Notes: generated by a model from the sequence alone, not told the origin. Positions 1 through 9,181 are shown, numbered from the stretch's first letter. The stretch is 64,000 nt of DNA from Coprococcus comes ATCC 27758 (GCF_025149785.1 NZ_CP102277.1:3309067-3373066); one strand, 5' to 3'. Numbers and translations: made by a program.

Positions 1-1
1 T

Positions 2-184
2 GCTTGTGCTTCTTTTGAAGGACCAATACAGATTGAAAGGAATGAATCTGCACGTAAATATTTACAGGAGAATCATCTTGAAGAGAAAATGAAAAATGCG
101 ACACATATTGCATGGGCAACAGGCGGAAGTCTTGTGCCGGAAGCAATTCGTGAAGAATACAAAAACACGTATCTGGAGAAATAA
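2..184 (+). CDS. dsdA: D-serine ammonia-lyase (dehydratase), C-terminal fragment
   Basis: The gene runs in from the left edge, and only its last 60 codons are visible, ending in TAA at 182-184. D-serine dehydratase is a PLP enzyme that converts D-serine to pyruvate and ammonia. The visible tail contains NATHIAWATGGSLVP, which matches the conserved C-terminus of DsdA (THxxWATGG followed by a proline and a short acidic helix). The fold-type II catalytic lysine would lie upstream, outside the window. A strong hairpin terminator follows 6 bases after the stop, so this is the last gene of its transcript. The assignment rests on this C-terminal block only; another D-amino-acid lyase of the same family remains possible. 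Confidence 0.8.
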   Translation, partial: ACASFEGPIQIERNESARKYLQENHLEEKMKNATHIAWATGGSLVPEAIREEYKNTYLEK

Positions 185-190
185 AAAGAT

Positions 191-232
191 GCGGTCTTCC
201 TCTGAAGTGGCAGAAGAAGACCGCGTTTTTTT
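191..232. terminator. Bidirectional intrinsic terminator
   Basis: A perfect 9-bp inverted repeat (GCGGTCTTC / GAAGACCGC) is followed by seven T on the plus strand and preceded by an A-rich stretch that gives a U-tract on the minus strand. It sits between the convergent dsdA and ABC exporter genes and can end both transcripts. Confidence 0.85.
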
Positions 233-358
233 ATTCATTTCCCATATTATTCGAGAAGATATCAGCCACTTCGCTGATGATAATGTAAGCTGTCGGATCG
301 AGGCTGTGCACGTCAACTCTTGAAAATGCCGTATACGAGAACCGTGACGTATTCTGTT

Positions 359-2089
359 TTATGACACTGCCTGGAACTGGCTGTTATACAGATGACTGTA
401 GAAGCCGCCTTCTTTCAGCAGTTCTTCATGGGTTCCCTGCTCAATGATCTTACCGTCTTTCATGACGAGGATCAGGGAAGCGTTGCGGATCGTAGACAGG
501 CGGTGTGCAACGACAAAGCTTGTACGACCTTTCATCAGGTTATCAAATGCTTCCTGTACCTGCAGTTCGGTACGGGTATCGATACTTGAAGTCGCTTCGT
601 CCAGGATCAGCATTGGCGGCAGACAGAGCATAACTCTTGTGATACACAGGAGCTGTTTCTGTCCCTGGCTGATGCTGTCCTCATGCAGGACGGTATCAAG
701 TCCCTGCGGAAGTCTGCGGATGAAATCCCAGCTTTTTGCCTCTTTTGCTGCCCAGATGATTTCTTCATCCGTGGCATCCGGTTTTCCGAAGCTGATATTT
801 TCACGGACAGTACCGGATTTGATCCAGGTATCCTGAAGCACCATACCGAAGCTCTTTCTGAGCGAATGTCGGGAAAGCTCATCGATCGGTTTACCGTCGA
901 TACAGATTTTTCCGGAATCCACGTCATAGAAGCGCATCAGGAGGTTGATAAATGTTGTTTTTCCGCATCCGGTAGGACCTACGATCGCAATACGCATACC
1001 AGGTTCAACCTGAAGGTTAAAGTCTTCAATCAGAGATTTACTCTTGTCATAGCTGAAATCTATGTGGTCGATATCCACATTTCCATCCACCTTTTCAAGT
1101 ACTTCAGAAGAATCGTTTACTTCTTCCGGTTCTTCTAAGAGGTCAAAGATACGTGTCGCACATGCAAGGGCGTTCTGCATTTCCGTGATTACGGATGTAA
1201 TGTCGTTGAATGGCTTCATGTACTGGTTCGCGTAAGAAAGCAGTACGGAAAGACCGCCGACAGTCAGGGTTCCAAGCGGGATCAGGAATGCACCTGCAAG
1301 TGCTACGGCAGCGTAAATAATGTTGTTTACGAAACGGGTGGACGGATTGGTAAGGCTGCTGTAAAATACGGCTTTCTGGCTATATTCTTTGAGTTCTTTA
1401 TTGATCTCATCAAAACGCTTTGAAGCCTTGTCCTCATATCCGAATGCCTTGACAACCTTCTGATTTCCGATCATTTCCTCGATTAGAGCAGTCTGTTTTC
1501 CACGGGTTTCACTCTGCTTTTTAAACATGGTAAAAGAGCGTGAGGAAATAAATTTTGCCACCAGGAAGCTGAGTGGTGTCAGAAGGATGACCATCAAAGT
1601 GATCCACACGTTCTTGGAAAACATGAAGATCAAGGTTACAACAACGGTCACAACGCCGGAAAATAACTGGGTAAATCCGAGCAGTAATCCGTCAGAAAGG
1701 ATATCAGTATCAGCAATGATACGGCTCACAATATCGCCGGTGCTGTGCTGGTCCAGATAAGAAAGCGGAAGCTTCTGGATGTGGCGGATTGCCTGGGATC
1801 GGATATCCTGTACAATATGATAGGTCATGCGGTTATTGACAAGGTTCATGATCCAGATTGCGGCTGCAGCGATCACTACGAACAGAAGAATCTGCTTCAG
1901 ATAGAGCCACATCTGGGTAAAGTCTACATTGTGCGCTGCTACGATCTCATCGATCGCATTACCGAAGAGAACCGGCACATAAAGCTGAAGAACCACTGAT
2001 ATTCCGGCAAGGATGATGCTGAGGATCAGGAGGATCCAGTATTTTCCGATATATTTAAAAAGCTTTTTCATTACACTGTCTTTTTTCAT
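359..2089 (-). CDS. ABC exporter half-transporter, subunit 2 (catalytic NBD)
   Basis: A 576-residue fused membrane/ATPase half-transporter of the MsbA/LmrCD/BmrCD type. About six membrane segments fill residues 1-310, followed by a nucleotide-binding domain with Walker A GPTGCGKTT, Walker B LILDEATSS (catalytic Glu present) and the H-loop AHR. The ABC signature is non-canonical (ISQGQ instead of LSGGQ). The neighbouring upstream gene has the reverse defects, so the two are expected to form a heterodimer with one competent and one degenerate ATP site. Genes are 2 bp apart on the minus strand and so co-transcribed. Substrate cannot be told from sequence; multidrug, lipid or peptide export are all possible. 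Confidence 0.9.
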   Translation of the reverse strand: MKKDSVMKKLFKYIGKYWILLILSIILAGISVVLQLYVPVLFGNAIDEIVAAHNVDFTQMWLYLKQILLFVVIAAAAIWIMNLVNNRMTYHIVQDIRSQAIRHIQKLPLSYLDQHSTGDIVSRIIADTDILSDGLLLGFTQLFSGVVTVVVTLIFMFSKNVWITLMVILLTPLSFLVAKFISSRSFTMFKKQSETRGKQTALIEEMIGNQKVVKAFGYEDKASKRFDEINKELKEYSQKAVFYSSLTNPSTRFVNNIIYAAVALAGAFLIPLGTLTVGGLSVLLSYANQYMKPFNDITSVITEMQNALACATRIFDLLEEPEEVNDSSEVLEKVDGNVDIDHIDFSYDKSKSLIEDFNLQVEPGMRIAIVGPTGCGKTTFINLLMRFYDVDSGKICIDGKPIDELSRHSLRKSFGMVLQDTWIKSGTVRENISFGKPDATDEEIIWAAKEAKSWDFIRRLPQGLDTVLHEDSISQGQKQLLCITRVMLCLPPMLILDEATSSIDTRTELQVQEAFDNLMKGRTSFVVAHRLSTIRNASLILVMKDGKIIEQGTHEELLKEGGFYSHLYNSQFQAVS

Positions 2090-2091
2090 AC

Positions 2092-3846
2092 CTACATCTC
2101 CCCTCTTTCATATTTTGCACGGTCTTCCGGGAACTGTGAGAAATAGATCTCACGATAAACTTCGCAGGATTTCATAAGTTCATCATGTGTACCGGATCCG
2201 GCGAGTTCTCCATTATCTAATACTAAAATCTTGTCTGCCTGGCGGATGCCTGCAACCCTCTGGGATACCAGGAAGGTTGTTGTCTCTCCTTCCAGTCCTG
2301 CGAGGGCTTTCCGAAGTGCTGCGTCAGTTGCAAAATCAAGTGCGCTTAAGCTGTCGTCGAGGATCAGGATTTCCGGCTTTTTCACAAGAGCGCGGGCAAT
2401 GGTAAGACGCTGACGCTGTCCACCGGAAAGGTTCTTTCCGTTCTGCTCGAGCATGAAATCAAGCTGTCCGTCTTTTCCTTCTACGACTTCTTTTGCCTGT
2501 GCAACTTTCAGTGCATTCCAGATCTCGGAGTCAGATGCATTTTCATTGCCCCATTTCATGTTATCGCGGATGCTGCCTTTGAAAAGGACGGAGCGCTGCT
2601 GTACGATTCCGACCTTGTCGTGGATTTCCTGATTGGTGAGCTCTTTTACATTGCGTCCATTCAGTTTAACGGTTCCGCAGGTTACATCATAGAAACGGGA
2701 GATCAGGCTGACCAGAGTGGATTTTCCGCATCCGGTACCACCGATGATACCGACTGTCTGCCCTTTTTTTACAGAGAAACTGATATCAGAAAGGCTTGAT
2801 GCACCGGCACCTGCATAGGTGAAGGATACCTTGTCGAATTCGACTTCATTTGCAGAAGGATCTGCCTTTGCAGAAGGGGTTTCCGGATAATGCATGGTAG
2901 TCCTGATATCCAGGACACCGGCTACACGGTCTGCACATGCCATCGCCTTGTTCAGTGTAATGATCAGGGAAGCCAGCTTGATCAGCTCGACGATCATCTG
3001 TGCCATGTAGTTGTAAAGCGCGACAACCTGTCCCTGATGCATGGTTCCGAGATTGACCTGGAGTCCTGCTCTTGCGATCAGAATGACAGTTGCAATGTTG
3101 ATCAACACGTAGGTAAATGGATTTAAGAGGGCGGAAATTCTTCCGACAAATTCATTTAACCTGGTCAGTTCGGTGTTGCTCTTTTCAAATTCATTTACCG
3201 ATTCTTCTTCGCGGCAAAATGCGCGGATCACGCGGACACCTGTCAGATTCTCACGGGTAAGTCCTGTGACGCGGTCCAGGGCAGCCTGCACTTTTTTGAA
3301 AAGCGGGATGCTGACCAGCATAATGAAAATGACGCCGACAAATAAAAGAGGGATCGCCACAACGAATACCAGCGCACATTTAAAGTTGATCGTAAATGCC
3401 ATGATCATCGAACCGATTACGATAAACGGACTTCTCAGAAGAAGACGAAGTCCCATGTTGATGCCGTTCTGGACCTGGTTGATATCATCGGTCATCCGTG
3501 TGATCAGGGTGTCCGTACCGATCGTATCAAGTTCGGTAAATGAAAAGCCCTGAATGTGGTCAAATACGGCCTGTCTTAAATTGGTTGCACAGCCGACACT
3601 CGCTCTTGCAGCAAAATACTGTGCGGTAAAACTGCAGCTAAGACCGACTGCAGCCATGAGGATCAGCACCAGGAACATCTTTACGATGTAGCCGTGGTCA
3701 TTGTTTGCAATACCAATATCAATGATCTTGGCGACAACCACCGGAACCAAAAGGTCAAATACGACTTCCAGCAGTTTGAATAATGGTGCAAGAATACTTT
3801 CCATCTTGTATTCTTTCAGATAAACCCAAAGTTTCTTCAAACACAC
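2092..3846 (-). CDS. ABC exporter half-transporter, subunit 1 (degenerate NBD)
   Basis: First gene of the two-gene exporter operon, 584 residues. The membrane domain (residues 1-330) is followed by an ATPase domain with Walker A GGTGCGKST, a canonical LSGGQ signature and Walker B LILDDSLS, in which Asp replaces the catalytic Glu. The H-loop position reads SQR, with Gln instead of His. These are the classical marks of the degenerate-site subunit in heterodimeric exporters such as TM287/288 and LmrCD. A GGAG ribosome site precedes the chosen start, and a TATAAT box lies about 45 bp upstream with no convincing -35. The gene faces away from the structured repeat and LysR gene beyond it. Confidence 0.9.
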   Translation of the reverse strand: MCLKKLWVYLKEYKMESILAPLFKLLEVVFDLLVPVVVAKIIDIGIANNDHGYIVKMFLVLILMAAVGLSCSFTAQYFAARASVGCATNLRQAVFDHIQGFSFTELDTIGTDTLITRMTDDINQVQNGINMGLRLLLRSPFIVIGSMIMAFTINFKCALVFVVAIPLLFVGVIFIMLVSIPLFKKVQAALDRVTGLTRENLTGVRVIRAFCREEESVNEFEKSNTELTRLNEFVGRISALLNPFTYVLINIATVILIARAGLQVNLGTMHQGQVVALYNYMAQMIVELIKLASLIITLNKAMACADRVAGVLDIRTTMHYPETPSAKADPSANEVEFDKVSFTYAGAGASSLSDISFSVKKGQTVGIIGGTGCGKSTLVSLISRFYDVTCGTVKLNGRNVKELTNQEIHDKVGIVQQRSVLFKGSIRDNMKWGNENASDSEIWNALKVAQAKEVVEGKDGQLDFMLEQNGKNLSGGQRQRLTIARALVKKPEILILDDSLSALDFATDAALRKALAGLEGETTTFLVSQRVAGIRQADKILVLDNGELAGSGTHDELMKSCEVYREIYFSQFPEDRAKYERGEM

Positions 3847-3990
3847 TCACTCCTGTTCTTTACTTCTTAGTTTTTTCTTGACCTACTCATTATAATGCGC
3901 TACCATCAATATGAATAATATTGTTTTTATGACAGCTTAATATAAAAAAAGTATAACAATGTGAGTGGCAAAAGGTATTTTGACCTATTT

Positions 3991-4161
3991 GATACCAGAT
4001 TGCTACGTGCTTTGCACTCTCGCAATCCTCAAAAACATTCGTAATCCGCTCATTTTTCTTTGAAAAATGGCTACTTACTCATGTTTTTGGCGGGTCAAGA
4101 GGTCAAAAATCCTCTTGCAAGCAAGCTTGCATCGGCTTTCTGACCTTTTGACCCTGGTATC
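3991..4161. repeat. Structured dispersed intergenic repeat, copy A
   Basis: About 138 bp (4031-4168) are near-identical to 54190-54330. The unit holds a hairpin CATTTTTC/GAAAAATG and a longer stem GGGTCAAGAGGTCA / TGACCTTTTGACCC (4092-4105, 4140-4153). This copy also has an outer inverted repeat GATACCAG (3991-3998) / CTGGTATC (4154-4161) and an extra nested hairpin at 3999-4026. No open frame fits. It ends 30 bp before the LysR start, so it may affect that gene's transcript. Confidence 0.7.
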
Positions 4162-4192
4162 ATCATATAACTAAACGGAGGGAAAAAAGAAA

Positions 4193-5041
4193 ATGGAACT
4201 CAGACAGCTGGAATATTTCCGGGAAATCGCGAATACGGGAAGCATCAATGAAGCGGCGAGAAAGCTCAATATGTCACAGCCGCCCCTCAGCTATCAGATC
4301 AGGCAGTTGGAAAATGAACTGAACGTGCAGCTGTTTGAGCGTACCCATAAAGGGGTGATCCTGACGGCGGCAGGTAAGCTTTTGTATGACCGTGCGGCGA
4401 GCCTTCTGGATTATGCCAGATCGACAGAGCTTGAGGTGTCCCAAACGGGTAAAAAAAGGGTTCTGAGAATCGGGATCACGCCGACGACGGTCGGCACAGT
4501 CATGCCGTTTATCGCAGAATTTTCAAAGAAAAATCCCGACGTGAATTTTGAGGTTCACGACGGGATCACGTATACGTTATATGATTATCTTCAGGAAGGG
4601 ATCATCGATATTTCGGTTGTCCGCACGCCGCTTCGGCTGGATGATGTGGAGTCCGCAGTCCTGCATTCGGAGCCGATGATCGCTGTCTCCAATCCGGAGA
4701 TGCCTTCAGAAGGACGGAAATCGCTCATTCTTGAAGATTTAGTCCACAGACCGTTAATTCTCTACCGGCGCTATGAAAAGCTGATTATGGATGCATTTCA
4801 CGTGCAGAATCTGGTTCCGGAGGTGTTCTGCCTGTGTGATGATGCCAGGGGCGCTACCCTTTGGGTGAAGGAAGGGCTTGCCACGGCGATCTTCCCGCAG
4901 TCCATGGAGCCGCTTTGCGAAGGGCTGACTTGTCAGGTGCTTGATGAACCGGATCTGGTGACGAAGATCCTTCTGATCTGGCAGAAGGGGCGGAAGCCGA
5001 CGGCGGTAGTGCAGGATTTTATGGATGTCTGTCTGAAATAA
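4193..5041 (+). CDS. LysR-family transcriptional regulator
   Basis: A 282-residue LTTR. The N-terminal winged helix-turn-helix (residues 1-60) shows the family pattern ELRQLEYF...INEAARKLNMSQPPLSYQIRQLE...LFERT. A periplasmic-binding-protein-like effector domain (about 85-280) follows. A GGAGG ribosome site lies 8-12 bases before the ATG. LTTRs usually regulate a divergent neighbour and need a small co-inducer. Here the divergent neighbour is the ABC exporter operon, separated by about 350 bp that contain the dispersed repeat, so control of the exporter is a possible but untested role. The C-terminus is slightly short for the family, with no lost motif visible. Confidence 0.88.
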   Translation: MELRQLEYFREIANTGSINEAARKLNMSQPPLSYQIRQLENELNVQLFERTHKGVILTAAGKLLYDRAASLLDYARSTELEVSQTGKKRVLRIGITPTTVGTVMPFIAEFSKKNPDVNFEVHDGITYTLYDYLQEGIIDISVVRTPLRLDDVESAVLHSEPMIAVSNPEMPSEGRKSLILEDLVHRPLILYRRYEKLIMDAFHVQNLVPEVFCLCDDARGATLWVKEGLATAIFPQSMEPLCEGLTCQVLDEPDLVTKILLIWQKGRKPTAVVQDFMDVCLK

Positions 5042-5174
5042 TTTAAACCGTATTAAAAATAATAATCCTCAGTTTATTTTTGATACGGTAAGTGAATTGT
5101 AAGACGGATTCTCCATGTTCTGGCAGGTGGAAGCGATAAACATCAGTATGATCGATTTGCGAATTGTTTTTCGA

Positions 5175-6359
5175 TTATACTGCTTTTTCAAAGTCTGCCC
5201 CTATACCCATTTTCACTTCAAATGTCGTTCCGCTATGCTTATTTGTATAAACTTCAATCGTTCCGTCATGAACCCGCACAACTTCCCGCACCATCGCAAG
5301 GCCAAGCCCCACACCTCCGAGTTCCCGGCTTCTTGACTTATCTACCCGGAAGAACGGTTCGAAGATCTGCTCCCTGAATGCTTCATCAATTCCATTTCCT
5401 GTATCCGAAACCGTCAGAACAACTTTGTTCTTCTTCCTTATTGCCGATACCGTAACGGATCCATTTTCCCGATTATATTTAATCGCATTTTCCACAAGAT
5501 TATATAGCATTCTGTAAATCAGAATATCACTCCCTGTCAAAAACAATTCTTCATCTGCCTTTGCTCCTGCTCCCTGTGACTTCTGTATCAGTTCAACCTT
5601 TTTTTCCTGTGCCAGCGGTTCCAGATCTGTCAGCACTTCCTCGATCATACTATGGAGCTCAATTCTGTCATTTCGCGATACGGTCTGTAATTCGCTCATA
5701 TCCAAAAGCGTTCGGACCAACTTGCTAAGACGTTCATTCTGCTCCGTTACCATCTGAATTGTCTCTTCTGCCACTGCGGTACTCTCCGGATGTTCTGTTG
5801 TATGGTATAGATCCAGTTGTGCCTGGATTAAAGCCAGTGGAGTACGTAACTCATGTGCTGCATTTCCCGTAAACCGGCGCTGCGTCTCGAATGATTCCGA
5901 AAGCCGTATAAGCATCTTATTGTAAGATATGCGAAGTCTGTCCAGCTCTGCAATCTTATTCTCTTCGATCGTATAATCTTTCAGATTCTGTGCCTGAACT
6001 TTTTCCACTGTCTCTGAAAATTTCCTGAGTGGTTTCAATGCCCGTCCACTGATAAAATAAGTCGCTGCGCCGCCAAACAGCGCTACAATAGCAGTAATCA
6101 GAAGGCTTCTGCTTCTATAATCTGATTTGGAGTTATAAACCTTCATGGAAAACTGTGACACAAAGTCATCCCACTCATTATCCGGAATATCAATGTACAC
6201 CGATTCCGGCTCTGTGCCCTGATCCGTGATAGACTCCTGAAGCGTATCGAAATAATAGACTCCGTTTTTATATAAGAAAAAGGTAAGACATCCGCATAAT
6301 ATGGTGATCAACACGGTTGTAAGAAGTGTTAATTTCCACTGGAGTGATATTTTCTTCAT
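5175..6359 (-). CDS. Two-component sensor histidine kinase
   Basis: A 394-residue membrane kinase. A first membrane helix (about 10-30), a short extracytoplasmic segment of about 55 residues and a second helix (about 85-105) lead into a HAMP-like linker. The HisKA box FTGNAAHELRTPLALI carries the phosphorylated His. HATPase motifs follow: NAIKYN (N box), DTGNGI (G1) and GGVGLGL (G2). The start overlaps the response-regulator stop by 4 bp, so the two are translationally coupled. The signal is unknown. The pair is divergent from the CXXC/polyferredoxin/TlpA operon across about 120 bp, which makes that operon the most likely target. Confidence 0.92.
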   Translation of the reverse strand: MKKISLQWKLTLLTTVLITILCGCLTFFLYKNGVYYFDTLQESITDQGTEPESVYIDIPDNEWDDFVSQFSMKVYNSKSDYRSRSLLITAIVALFGGAATYFISGRALKPLRKFSETVEKVQAQNLKDYTIEENKIAELDRLRISYNKMLIRLSESFETQRRFTGNAAHELRTPLALIQAQLDLYHTTEHPESTAVAEETIQMVTEQNERLSKLVRTLLDMSELQTVSRNDRIELHSMIEEVLTDLEPLAQEKKVELIQKSQGAGAKADEELFLTGSDILIYRMLYNLVENAIKYNRENGSVTVSAIRKKNKVVLTVSDTGNGIDEAFREQIFEPFFRVDKSRSRELGGVGLGLAMVREVVRVHDGTIEVYTNKHSGTTFEVKMGIGADFEKAV

Positions 6360-7051
6360 GCTTTGCTATTTCCCCCTATCTTATAGCCCTCACCGATTTT
6401 GTTCACGATTGGATCATATCCGAGTCCTGCTTTCAGTTTTTTTCTCAAAGAAGACATATGCACTCGGATGGAACCGCTAAAACTATCCACAGAAGAATCC
6501 CAGACATGCTCGATCAGTTCTTCCTGACTGACCGGTCTTCCCTGATTTAAAAGGAGATATTCTAAAATCCCATTTTCTTTTCTCGTCAACGCAACTGGGT
6601 TATCGTCTGCATATGCAACCCTTTCTCTCGTATCAAATCGAAGTTTTCCGCATTCCAGACAGATATTTTTTTGTATAAATTTTCTTCTTGTCAGGCTTCT
6701 CACGCGCGCTTCCAGCTCCTGCAGGTGAAATGGTTTTTCCATATAATCATTTGCACCGGAATCCAATCCTTCAACCTTATCTGCGATCTGACTTCTCGCA
6801 GACAGGATCAATACTTTTGTCTCTTCATTTTCCTTGCGAAGTTCCCGAAGGATCTCCATCCCATCCACCCCGGGCAGGTTAAGATCAAGCACGATCAGGT
6901 CATACAGTTCCGCATAGATCATCTCCAGTGCCTGCTCTCCGTCATTACACATGTCCACCTCATAACCTGCCAGATGCAGACTTTTCGCGATCATATCACA
7001 TAATTTCTTTTCATCTTCAACAACTAATAATCTCAATTTACTTTTCTCCAT
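6356..7051 (-). CDS. OmpR-family response regulator
   Basis: Receiver domain (residues 1-120, phospho-acceptor Asp about residue 56 in LIVLDLNLPG, conserved KPF) plus an OmpR/PhoB winged helix (about 135-230). The open frame extends upstream to a GTG at 7096, but that codon lies inside the spacer of a near-perfect sigma-A promoter (7079-7107), so it cannot be translated from this promoter. The ATG at 7049-7051 starts MEKSKLRLLVVEDE, the usual receiver beginning, and is chosen. Its ribosome site is weak. The gene is upstream of, and overlaps, its kinase partner. Confidence 0.92.
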   Translation of the reverse strand: MEKSKLRLLVVEDEKKLCDMIAKSLHLAGYEVDMCNDGEQALEMIYAELYDLIVLDLNLPGVDGMEILRELRKENEETKVLILSARSQIADKVEGLDSGANDYMEKPFHLQELEARVRSLTRRKFIQKNICLECGKLRFDTRERVAYADDNPVALTRKENGILEYLLLNQGRPVSQEELIEHVWDSSVDSFSGSIRVHMSSLRKKLKAGLGYDPIVNKIGEGYKIGGNSKA

Positions 7052-7078
7052 TTTCTTAACAGGAAATTTACATCTCAT

Positions 7079-7107
7079 ATTATATAATGTAGTCACTGAA
7101 CGGTCAA
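7079..7107 (-). promoter_or_regulatory. Sigma-A promoter of the two-component operon
   Basis: On the minus strand TTGACC (-35, 7102-7107), a 17-bp spacer, and TATAAT (-10, 7079-7084). The predicted transcript starts near 7072 and leaves a leader of about 20 nt before the chosen response-regulator ATG. Confidence 0.85.
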
Positions 7108-7173
7108 TAAGCCGACTTTGAGCAATAACATTGAAAGGAGCAGTTACTATTTACAGTAACAAGTGGTATCTTA

Positions 7174-7314
7174 ATGAAATCAGAAAAAGCAACACAAACT
7201 TTTTTACTTGCAGCCGGTCTTGTATTTTTCCTTGTCGGGATTTACCGTGGAGAAGCTGCAACTGTACTCAGTAAGGCAATAAAATTATGTATGGAGTGTG
7301 TCGGAATTGGATAA
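7174..7314 (+). CDS. CD1871A-family CXXC micro-protein
   Basis: A 46-residue protein: one membrane helix (about residues 9-24), the conserved segment GIYRGEAATVLSKAIKLC, and a C-terminal CMECVGIG containing the CXXC pair. This matches the small CD1871A-like CXXC proteins that Clostridia encode directly before a 4Fe-4S membrane protein, as here: the next gene overlaps by 17 bp. A membrane-tethered thiol or metal carrier in a redox relay is a reasonable guess; no biochemical role is established that I can state. An AAAGGAG lies about 34 nt upstream with a GTTAC/GTAAC hairpin between it and the ATG, which might present the ribosome site. Confidence 0.8.
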   Translation: MKSEKATQTFLLAAGLVFFLVGIYRGEAATVLSKAIKLCMECVGIG

Positions 7315-8194
7315 GAAATTAAAATCAAACAAGAACTTCCTGGTTCGTTTCCGCGGATGGTTTCAGGCAGCTGCAACACTGCTGACCAATCTTCATATTC
7401 CGAATCTGTTTAAAGGGAAAATTTATCAGGGAAAGGTAAAAACAATATGTGTACCCGGACTGAACTGCTACTCTTGCCCGGCTGCCACAGGTGCCTGTCC
7501 GATTGGAGCTTTCCAGGCTGTAGTCGGTTCATCAAAATTCAAGTTCACCTACTACATCACCGGATTCTTTATCTTGCTGGGAGTTCTGTTAGGACGATTT
7601 ATCTGCGGTTTTCTCTGTCCGTTTGGATGGTTTCAGGATTTGTTGCATAAAATTCCGGGTAAGAAACTGTCTACTGCAAAACTAAAACCCCTGCGGTATC
7701 TGAAATACGCGGTTCTGGCCGTTTTTGTTATACTGCTTCCGGCATTTGTGACTAATTCGCTGGGGATGGGCGATCCATTCTTCTGCAAATACATATGTCC
7801 ACAAGGCGTACTTGAAGGTGCAATTCCACTGGCACTTGTTAATTCGGGAATCCGCGCGGCACTCGGACACTTATTTACGTTTAAGTTTACAATCCTTGTA
7901 TTTGTAATTATCTTAAGCATTTTGTTTTACCGCCCATTCTGTAAGTGGATCTGCCCGCTTGGTGCCATCTACTCGCTGTTTAACAAAATATCATTACTTA
8001 AGATTAAGGTGGATCCTGAAAAATGTGTTAACTGTCAAAAATGCAGCCATGCCTGCAAAATGGATGTAAATGTAGTAGACACACCGGATCACCCGGAATG
8101 TATCCGATGTGGAGCATGTATGAAAGCCTGTCCGACAAATGCGATCTGCTATCATTACGGATTTTCAGGCAAGAAACAGGCTGACAATAAATAA
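7298..8194 (+). CDS. NapH/CcoG-like polyferredoxin membrane protein
   Basis: A 298-residue membrane iron-sulfur protein. The N-terminal half carries CVPGLNCYSCPAATGACP and three CxxxCP(x)G motifs (CGFLCPFGW, CKYICPQG, CKWICPLG) between four to five membrane helices, as in NapH/MauN/NosR-type quinol-linked electron carriers. The C-terminus has two classical 4Fe-4S clusters (CVNCQKCSHAC, CIRCGACMKACP). It probably moves electrons across or into the membrane. The GTG at 7298 overlaps the micro-protein; a TTG at 7307 with better spacing from GGAG is an alternative start. It sits between a CXXC micro-protein and a TlpA lipoprotein, which suggests electron delivery to an extracytoplasmic thiol partner. 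Confidence 0.88.
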   Translation: MSELDKKLKSNKNFLVRFRGWFQAAATLLTNLHIPNLFKGKIYQGKVKTICVPGLNCYSCPAATGACPIGAFQAVVGSSKFKFTYYITGFFILLGVLLGRFICGFLCPFGWFQDLLHKIPGKKLSTAKLKPLRYLKYAVLAVFVILLPAFVTNSLGMGDPFFCKYICPQGVLEGAIPLALVNSGIRAALGHLFTFKFTILVFVIILSILFYRPFCKWICPLGAIYSLFNKISLLKIKVDPEKCVNCQKCSHACKMDVNVVDTPDHPECIRCGACMKACPTNAICYHYGFSGKKQADNK

Positions 8195-8236
8195 GCAAAA
8201 ATGAATCAAATGATATTCAAAAGGAGATTAAAAATC

Positions 8237-9181
8237 ATGAAAAACAAAACAAGTAGAACAAACTCAATGAAATTAAAAAAAGTAATTGCGGCATCTCTTG
8301 CCGTTTTCATTCTTTTTGCATTCACAGGTTGCAAAACTTCATCCGGTTCCGCAACAACTGAAAGCTCAAAGCAGGAAGATACTTCCACAACAGATTCAAG
8401 CAGTTCGGGTGATCTGAATGAAAAGCTGAATGACCTTTACCAACAGGAAAACCAGATCTTTGCAGATCACAAAGATGTGTGGGACAAAGCATTTGGCTTT
8501 ATGAGCAAGAACATTGACGATGATACCAAGAATGAAAACTATGCGGACTTTCTTGCAAATATAATAGAATCAAATAAAGATTCTTTCTCCGAAGAAGAAT
8601 ATGCTACTCTGAGTAAAGACATTGAAACGATCCGCGGTATTGAAGAAGAAATTGCAAAACTTGAAAAAGAAATTGCCGCAGCTGATCCTTCCGGCAGTAG
8701 TTCCTCCGGCACAGATGACTCTACAGGTGTGTTTCACGGTTTCAAAGGGAAAGACCTGGATGGTAACGATGTAGATGAAAGCCTTTTCACCAAAAATAAA
8801 GTTACGGTTGTAAACTTCTGGTTCAGTGGATGCAAGCCTTGCGTTGAAGAACTTTCTAAACTGAATGAATTAAATGATACAATTAAGAAAATGGGCGGTG
8901 AAGTTGTTGGTATCAATACAGATACATTAGATGATAATCAGGATGGTATCAAAGAAGCGAAAGAAATCTTGAAGGCCAAGGGAGCTTCCTACAAAAACCT
9001 GACTTTCGACTCCGATTCAACAGTTGGAAAATATGCAGGAAACATTATGGCATTCCCGACAACAGTTCTCGTAGATAAAGACGGAAATATCGTTGGCGAA
9101 CCTTTCATGGGCGGAATCGATGATCAATCAAACTACGAGCAATTAATGAAACAAATTCAGTCCATACTTGATCAGGAATAA
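8237..9181 (+). CDS. TlpA-family thioredoxin-like lipoprotein
   Basis: 314 residues with a lipoprotein signal (hydrophobic stretch then FTGC lipobox, about residues 20-40). A Ser/Thr-rich linker and a charged helical region (about 60-150) follow, then a TlpA/ResA-like redoxin domain whose active site reads WFSGCKPC (CxxC). The open frame begins at 8201, but AAGGAG at 8221-8226 sits 10 nt before the ATG at 8237, so that start is chosen. It is anchored outside the cell and is likely a disulfide reductase. With the two genes upstream it completes a membrane electron relay, possibly for peroxide or protein-disulfide reduction. A terminator follows directly. Confidence 0.88.
   Translation: MKNKTSRTNSMKLKKVIAASLAVFILFAFTGCKTSSGSATTESSKQEDTSTTDSSSSGDLNEKLNDLYQQENQIFADHKDVWDKAFGFMSKNIDDDTKNENYADFLANIIESNKDSFSEEEYATLSKDIETIRGIEEEIAKLEKEIAAADPSGSSSSGTDDSTGVFHGFKGKDLDGNDVDESLFTKNKVTVVNFWFSGCKPCVEELSKLNELNDTIKKMGGEVVGINTDTLDDNQDGIKEAKEILKAKGASYKNLTFDSDSTVGKYAGNIMAFPTTVLVDKDGNIVGEPFMGGIDDQSNYEQLMKQIQSILDQE

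Noticed and set aside
7052..7096. N-terminal extension of the response regulator to GTG 7096
   Set aside because: The extension lies within and just after the promoter, so it would not be in the transcript.
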